64,000 nucleotides of DNA from Ricinus communis (lineage: Eukaryota > Streptophyta > Magnoliopsida > Malpighiales > Euphorbiaceae). Made by a program: the position numbers and the translations under genes. The notes below the pieces were generated by a model. It was not told the DNA's origin. It worked only from the letters and a program-made list of their open reading frames with translations, and searched no databases. Shown in pieces: positions 57,641 through 64,000 of this stretch (within the stretch, counting starts at the first letter, position 1; each line of letters starts with the position of its first letter). The stretch is from contig NC_063258.1 of the NCBI RefSeq assembly GCF_019578655.1, positions 3,038,001 through 3,102,000 on the forward strand, given 5' to 3'.

Positions 57641-58984
57641 GACTGAGGTATTAGGGTTTGAGATTTTTAAGAACCTGATCAGCGGTAGAATGATCGAATT
57701 GAGTATCAAAGAAGTCCATGAGAAGGTCACCGCCAAGATGGAAGAGTTGAAGTTGGAGGAGCCTACCACTTAGCCGAGAAGAATCAGCCAAGTGGAGCTA
57801 GCTGCTCTAATTGAGAATAATATCATTGATGTATTCTCTATGGATGATGTAATAACATCTGACATTTATGAGGACAATGTTTCTTTTATTTTTAAGATCA
57901 ATAATGTGAATGACTTTTCTTTTCCTGATGGTAGTGTGCATTTTGGTAATCATAACATGTGCGTGTTTGATATCAATTCTATACAAATTGATTTATTTAA
58001 TTTAGGCATAGATGAAAATTCACAGAATATTTTGATAGCTCACGATATAACTCCTGAGAAAATGAGAGAATTTAAAAAAATAATAGAGAAAAGAAAAGGA
58101 GATATTTGCTTGGTCATACGATGACATGCTAGGTTTAGATAGGAAAATAGCAGAACACCACATCCTAACTTATTCACACATCAAGCTGGTCAAATAGAAG
58201 ATGAGAAGACTAAGGCCAGAATCGGCAAAAAAGATATGGGGGGAGGTTGCTAAGTAGGTTAAGGACAATTTTCTCGATGTGCCTTAGTACCCTGAATGGT
58301 TGGTAAACATTCTTCTAGTGCCAAAGAAGGATGGTAAGGTTCAGATGTGTGTGCATTACTGGGACTTGAACAAAGCATGCCCGAAGGACGACTTTCCTCA
58401 TTTCTCGCATAGATGTGATAGTCGATAGTGTTGCTTCAAATGTAATGTACTCCTTTACAGACGAGTTCTTCGGATACAATCAGATTATAATGGCAGTAGT
58501 GGACAAGTTGAAGACGTTGTTCATCACCGAGTAGGGGACATACTACTACTAGGTTATGCCTTTTGGACTAAAGAATGCAGGGGCAACTTATCAGAGATCA
58601 GCCATTATCTTGTTTTACAATATGATGCAAAATGAGGTGGAGGTGTATGTTGATGACATGATGGTAAAGTCTAAAACAAGGGAAGGGCATTTTCAAGCTC
58701 TTAATAAGTGCTTAGGACGAGTGGAAAGGTATAACTTGAGATCCAACCTGAAAAAGAGCGTGTTCGGAGTTACATCATGAAAGCTGCTAGGGAATATAAT
58801 GAGTTTGAGGGGTATTGAAACTGACCCAGAGAAGGTTAAAACCGTTCAAGAGATGCTAGCGTTGAAGAAAGAAAAAGAAGTTAGACGTTTCCTAGGACGT
58901 CTGCAATATAGTAGCAGGTCATTTCCAAGCTCACGATGGTTCGTGATCCCATCTTCAAACTCAATTAAAGGTAAAATTAATGTA
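57640..58984 (+). pseudogene. O3 linker and reverse transcriptase, truncated
   Basis: The linker (VTGTEVLGFEIFKNLI, then 57792-58124 ELAALIENNIIDVFSMDD) parallels O2. RT: VQMCVHYWDLNKACPKDDFP, then MPFGLKNAGATYQRSAIILF, VEVYVDDMMVKSKTREGHFQ with the catalytic YVDD at 58646-58657, and EVRRFLGRLQYSSR. The frame changes several times. The domain stops near 58975, where a copia LTR end (C2) is joined, so RNase H and integrase are absent from this copy. Confidence 0.88.
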
Positions 58985-59175
58985 AAATAAAGCTCAAAAG
59001 TAAGTGCCTTTAGAACTTATCAGATTGGTTGAAAACTCCCTTTGTAAGCCTTCTCAATCTTTTACTTATTTTATGTGTTATGACTACTTTACATCAATGA
59101 GATCCCTAGTGGGAATTGAAAATTTTACTTTTTCTTCCATTGCGCCTTTTTTTATATTTTAACCTTATCCTGCAC
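58985..59175 (+). mobile_element. C2: terminal fragment of a copia LTR (same family as C1)
   Basis: CTTTGTAAGCCTTCTCAATC, TTATTTTATGTGTTATGACT and ATCAATGAGATCCCTAGTGG match C1 39755-39830. Only the last about 190 bp of the LTR is present. Confidence 0.75.
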
Positions 59176-59555
59176 AGGGTCATAGCGTCCATCACTCTAT
59201 CCTCGCACACGGCAAGGTTGGACTCACGCGAGGTCAGGCTAGGCTCGCTCGTGGCCTGGGCCAGAAGCCTATGCCCCTAGGATTGAGCTCCAACTGCATG
59301 GTGTCTAGGTGAAGTCATGCAAGGCTAGTTTGAACTTGTGCATGATTAGCTTAGACCTGTACGAGTTTAGTCTCGGGTATGGGTTTCTTCACTCTTTTTC
59401 TTATCTTTTGAGCAATTCCTCTTAGGCTTTAGGGACCAAATCATCCCTCTTATCCTTCTAGACAATATCCAATTACACTTTCTCATCATTGGGCTTTATA
59501 TAACTAGAGATTCTAAATTTCCATGATACCACAGTGTCGTAATTCTAAAATTCAA
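59176..59555. other. Higher-GC segment, unassigned
   Basis: About 59180-59380 is GC-richer (GCACACGGCAAGGTTGGACT, CTCGCTCGTGGCCTGGGCC), recalling the GC-rich tracts in Athila-like LTRs such as A3 47260-47400, but I cannot align it convincingly. Confidence 0.35.
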
Positions 59556-59559
59556 GTGA

Positions 59560-61540
59560 AACCAAATAACTACTAGCCGGCACCATCGAGGCCATAAGGA
59601 CCAAGGCGCATAATGTGTGACAATGGTGTAGTGATACTAGAATAGACTATTAAGTGATTGAATTAAAAGTAAAAAGTACACTTGAATTAGTTTCTCTTAT
59701 CCCATTTGGAATTGCCACTATGGTAGGCAGTTACGGGCGTGCACTAAAGTGTTTTTAGTGACTACAACACCATAAGGCTTTGCAACTTAATCTGGAACAT
59801 GCTAACTAGTTATGAAGACTAGCATAAAGAAAGTAGTTGCCACCTTATTAATCACCAAGACACTTTTTCTAAATTTGTGGCATAGTTGGATTCTTTAAGG
59901 AAGCATTCTTACATCTAGAGATGGATATGAAAAACAACTTCCTTAATTCTTTACTCCTATCTTAATTTTATTAATTAATAGCCTATTCCATATAAATACA
60001 ATAAAATATTTTCTACAGATAGGTAATACAATATGGCGTGGGTCTGTCTATTCTAGCCCAGTTTTATTAAGCTTGGTCCAACCTCACTTGTTATTACCCT
60101 AATTGACTACTCAGATTTCATGCAAAAAAGCCATTTTAATCTAGCCCAAATTTCTTTAAAGGAGTCCAAGTTTACCAACTTTTAACCTAAATGAGCTACT
60201 CTTTTGATGTAAAGGACCGTTTTAGTTTTCTAAGTCTGAATTGGTGAAGTGATTAATCAAACATGGCAAAATCCGCCTAAGTCTAATTTAATCTTGTGGA
60301 TTAGGCCTAAATTACCATCTTTTTAGTTGAATGGACCACTAATTTTATGCCAAAAGTCATTAGCAATCACCCATTAATCAAACACGTCCACTATTTTACA
60401 GAGTACAAGAAATAGAAGCAAAAGCAAATGATAAAAGTGATAAAAATAACACATCCCTCCTACAACGACTTGCTTAAGATAAATGAAAATAAACTAGAAC
60501 TAGCAAATTCAGGCAGAAATTCCACAAATGGAATAATTGGGGAATGAACAGTGGATCAGGTGTAGGGCAGAGCCGATCAACTCTGTGCATAACCGATTAG
60601 CTTTATCGCTCTTTTAGGTGAAAAATTTGATTGTTTTGGCATTTTCTCAGGTTTCCAATGAAAATCAAACTCTAAAACACCTCAAAAATTGGTTATGCAT
60701 GTAAAAGAGGGACAAAATCAATTAGTGATCAACTAACATAAATAAAAAAAGTAAACAAATAGTAAAATGAGAAAACTAGATCTAAGCATATAACATGCAG
60801 TTTGAAATAAAACAATACAATATTCTTAACTAAAACATAAGAAATGAGAAAATTAGCTACTTATCATGTTGAAATTGATTATTATTCATGAAGAGATAAA
60901 TAAATAGAGAATCTAATAAAGCCTAGACATGTTGGCAAATAAGTAGAAACATGTAGATTGATAAGATAGCAAAGTGTGAAAATAGGAAACCTTACTAAAA
61001 ACATATCTTATTTGAAAAACAATTTCAATTTTCCTAATTTAATTCATGGCATATCAATCTAATCTATCACCTTAAACATACAGATCGAATCAATTCACTT
61101 AAAAGTTGTCATATTCAAATCGTAGGCATGTTGATCTAATTAATATAAAGAATCATGTGATTAGGATTATAACAAGAAAATTAAATCTAGACCTAGACAT
61201 ATCAAAATCAAAGACTAAACTCTATTCATGCTTATAAAAATTTAAGAACATAAATCAAAAGAAAAGAAAAGAAGGAAAAGATGAGATGACTGATATTAAG
61301 AAATCCTCAGGTTATCATCGTATTATTCAAATCCTTAAGTCTCAAGAGGAGAAAAGGAGGTAAATCCAAATATTAGTTAGGGATACAGAGCGTCTAGTGT
61401 ATATGTGTTTACTTAAAAAAATCTTTGTGCCTTTCCAAGAACTTACCGATTACCTTCTGCCAAAATTTGCCAACCCTTTGGCCTAGGTGGGAAACCCTAG
61501 TGTTTGCCTAAATGCCTTGTCATCCCTTATTTTGATCTTA
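59560..61540 (-). mobile_element. O4: leader, primer site and LTR, reverse orientation
   Basis: 59560-59699 is the leader adjacent to the primer site. 59700-59717 is the primer site (minus strand TGGCAATTCCAAATGGGA). From about 59725 the LTR runs to the right: AGTGTTTTTAGTGACTACAA, GACTAGCATAAAGAAAG, TCTAGCCCAGTTTTATTAAG, with the minisatellite at 60571. The far end, about 61300-61560, is parallel to O5. The internal coding region is absent. Confidence 0.65.
60571..60610 (+). repeat. 21-bp palindromic-core minisatellite, O4 LTR
   Basis: Two units at 60571 and 60592: AGCCGATCAACTCTGTGCAT and ACCGATTAGCTTTATCG. Confidence 0.65.
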
Positions 61541-61544
61541 ACAA

Positions 61545-62500
61545 ATAAGTTGAAATGTTTCTCTAATGGCTCTTCAAGTGTTGATGTTGTAGCATTAGTG
61601 CCTCAAGAATCACAACTGCATTAAGAGAGCGCGACAGTGAAAAGCATCACTTTCACAATAGAAACTTTGAGCATACAAAAGTTTAAAAATCGTGACCATA
61701 CTAGGATGGGTGCAACTGTGAAAGTAGAAGTTTCAAGGTAGAAGGAAATGTGTTGGAAAGTTTAGAATCGCAACTGCACCTCAAGTGGACGCGACCGCGA
61801 AGTTGAAGTTTGAAGTAACCGTTAGGAACCGCCAACAGTAACATTTGAAAAGCTGCCAATGCTATACCGCCATGTTAGATTGTAGTTGGCAGTAGTTAAA
61901 GAATCATAACTGCAATTTTGCATTTTGACAAGTGCATTCTTAAAGAAAAATATAGTGGATCTTTTGGATTATATAAATAACGGCTCTTTGGGATCTTTAG
62001 ACTATAAAAATCACATCAAATAGTCATTTATGATTGATTAACAACCTCCAAAAGTCCATACTATTATGCATTCAATTTCTCTCTTTCTCGCAATTAGTTT
62101 TTTATTCTTTGGGTTGTTCTAAGAGCTTGAATGCTCTTATGAGGTTTGAGTGTTACCTAGGAGAACTCTTGTAAAGGTTGTGTGTTAGCCACTAAAACAC
62201 AAAGTGTAGGGTTTACTGTGAGCCATAAAACACCAAGTTGGGAGTGAGCTTGAAAAACTCCACCTTGTAAAGATTGATAAGATAGTGAATACCTAATTGC
62301 TAATTGGAGAATAGATGTAGTGTTAACACCCGAACCACTATAAGCCTTTGTATTTCTTTCTCTCCGCTCTTTCAATCTTTTCTCAAACTAATTTCTAATT
62401 TCTCATCCTTCTCCATATACCAATTCAACCTTGCTTTATTAGTTCATAAGGGCAAACCCTTAGAGGCCAGGATAAACTCTTAATTTAATTATTGAGAATT
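61545..62500 (+). mobile_element. C3: copia-type (SIRE-like) LTR or fragment
   Basis: The layout resembles LTRs of SIRE/Maximus-type copia elements: a region rich in CGCAACTGCACC and GACGCGACCGCGAAG phrases (about 61610-61800), a TATA box ATATAAATA (61971-61979), and a transcribed part with CTTGTAAAGGTTGTG, GTAAAGATTGATAAGATAGTG and CACCCGAACCACTATA followed by CT-rich DNA. Ends and TSD were not resolved. No primer site or coding region follows. Confidence 0.5.
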
Positions 62501-64000
62501 CCAGATATTAAAAACAATGAAATGACTGCTATTTTCTATCGATGAATATAATCTTCTTTTAAAGAACTTGAGATAATACTCATAATAACTCATTTATTAT
62601 AAAATAATAAAAAAACCTCAAATTATTATTAGTAGAAGTCCCTTAAAAAAATAATCAATTTTGATGGTTATGGGTATTTAAAACTAAAAAAAAAGACTAC
62701 TAAAAAAAAGTTGGAGCCAATTGGCATTATACGGAGCCGATCGGCTTTGTTACCTATCAACTATACTCAGAGTGGATTGGCTCTAGAGGTTGGGAGACTC
62801 AAGAAAATTTACATTTTAGCCCCTCGACTTGGCCATTTGATTGATTTTAACCTAAAACTGACTATTTCGATCAATTTGGTCCAATTTTAATAGTTCTAAT
62901 ATAAAAAAAAAATAATAATTTTGACTCAATTTCTCATAATCATAATCGAGATCTTAATTTTCCCCAGCTTCGTGAGACTCGAGAGGAGTAACCATTTTCA
63001 GCATCAGATGTTTTGTAATTCCCTCGATATTTAAATTCAAAATCTAGTACTTACATTAATATAACTAATTTAATTAAGAATATTTACAGAAATGACGGTC
63101 CATTAAATATTTCTTTCCATAGTCTTAATGATTACATATTTTTTAATTATTAATAACATATTAAGATTAAATTATGTATATGCTTATAGAAATTTAGAAG
63201 ATGTAATACCGCTAAATATAAAAGTATAAAGATATAATATCAGAAGAAGTTAGAGTATAAAGATAAATGTGTAAAAAATTTAATATAAAAACTAAAAAAT
63301 TTATTTACATTCTCATTAATAGAATATGTATCATACGCACTAATTTACCATCATAAAAAACTTAATATTAATAAAAAAAATATAGCAACCGAACGTATAC
63401 AAAGAAAAGTACAAGAGGTAATTATAAAAAAAAAAAAGATATATATTTTTTCAAATCTTTTCAATTTTACTTTAGAAACAAAAAGGTCTCCATTCAGCCT
63501 GTGGGTTGAAAGATTGGCGTGTGCGTATTTGACTTTTATTTTTATTTTTATTTTTATTATACATGCTGCATGTGCTCGATGGTAGAGTAGGAAGAATAAG
63601 GCTTCAACTTTTCATTTTTCAATATTCGAGTAGAGCTGTCAAAATCAACTCTTCTATCTCGTTACTATTACAACCACTTATTATAGACTTTTATATGTTT
63701 CATATTTACGGAACGGAATCTTCACTTAGAGCTTATATAATATATATTCTGAAAACGTGGAAAATTAATAAAAAGGAAAAAGGAAAAGGAATAGATTGAT
63801 TTCAGCACTCATTCCAGATTTAGGATCTAGGGAAAGAGTAAAACCTCAAGCATCAATTATTTTCTTTTCATTTTTTTAATTTTTGGTTTCACATTAAAGC
63901 GTGTACCTGACCTAGGCTCTTAGATTTGATATGTTTCTACCTATCTAATTAAATCCTCTCAACTTTTATTGTAGAAAAAAAAAAAGCATTCAACTATTAC
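62501..64000. other. AT-rich right edge with minisatellite
   Basis: 62,700-62,960 carries the palindromic-core repeat and Tat-LTR-like phrases (AGCCCCTCGACTTGGCC). The rest is AT-rich. A 78-codon plus-strand ORF at 63563-63799 has no recognisable family or promoter. Confidence 0.4.
62715..62789 (+). repeat. 20-bp palindromic-core minisatellite, right edge
   Basis: Units at 62715 (AGCCAATTGGCATTATACGG), 62735 (AGCCGATCGGCT, a perfect 12-bp palindrome at 62735-62746) and about 62771 (AGTGGATTGGCTCTAG). GCCAATTGGC in the first unit is also a perfect palindrome. Confidence 0.75.

Overview
This window looks like nuclear DNA of a flowering plant, probably a eudicot. It is very AT-rich and gene-poor, and most of it is nested, decayed LTR retrotransposons of lineages known mainly from plants: Ty3/gypsy Athila-like, Tekay/Del-like chromovirus and Tat/Ogre-like, plus Ty1/copia LTRs. 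Two stretches look like organelle-derived inserts. The species cannot be fixed from the sequence. Nearly all coding sequence is broken by stops, frameshifts and nested insertions. Labels used below: T = Tekay-like, A = Athila-like, O = Tat/Ogre-like, C = copia.

Layout, 0-23 kb. The left edge (about 105-240, minus) looks like a 5' UTR exon of a host gene running off the window. Two solo T LTRs in opposite orientation follow: T1 1224-4091 (+) and T2 4716-7662 (-), each with a perfect 5-bp target-site duplication (TSD). A block at 8.94-10.03 kb resembles mitochondrial intergenic DNA. A1 (about 12.47-22.2 kb, +) is an Athila-like element with both LTRs, a tRNA-Asp-type primer site, gag and protease remnants, and no reverse transcriptase or integrase. 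A third solo T LTR (T3, 12666-14847) sits inside its 5' LTR.

Layout, 23-31 kb. 23.5-23.8 kb holds the best candidate for a small intact host gene, with G-box, RY and TATA-like motifs upstream. A2 is a reversed Athila-like piece split by T4 (26698-30043), a deletion derivative with unusually short LTRs and a chromodomain-type integrase tail.

Layout, 31-64 kb. This is a cluster of Tat/Ogre-like elements: O1 (+, 31.1-35.4 kb), O2 (-, 50.6-35.4 kb, nearly complete gag-pol), O3 (+, 53-59 kb), and LTR-bearing pieces O4 and O5. O2 carries two later insertions: a solo copia LTR (C1) and a small Athila-like derivative (A3). O3 is cut by a copia LTR end (C2), and a copia-like LTR (C3) lies at 61.5-62.5 kb.

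Most interesting: O1 and O2 each carry two consecutive ORFs on the strand opposite gag-pol, between integrase and the 3' LTR. At least one of them (P) resembles the plant mobile domain. Both P and Q contain spliceosomal-type introns at matching positions in the two elements, Q has a conserved TATA box, and the Q intron holds a variable tandem repeat. A 20-22-bp minisatellite with a palindromic core recurs at seven places in these elements. A 61-codon antisense ORF next to gag is open in both O2 and O3. All identifications are from reading the sequence; no database search was run.
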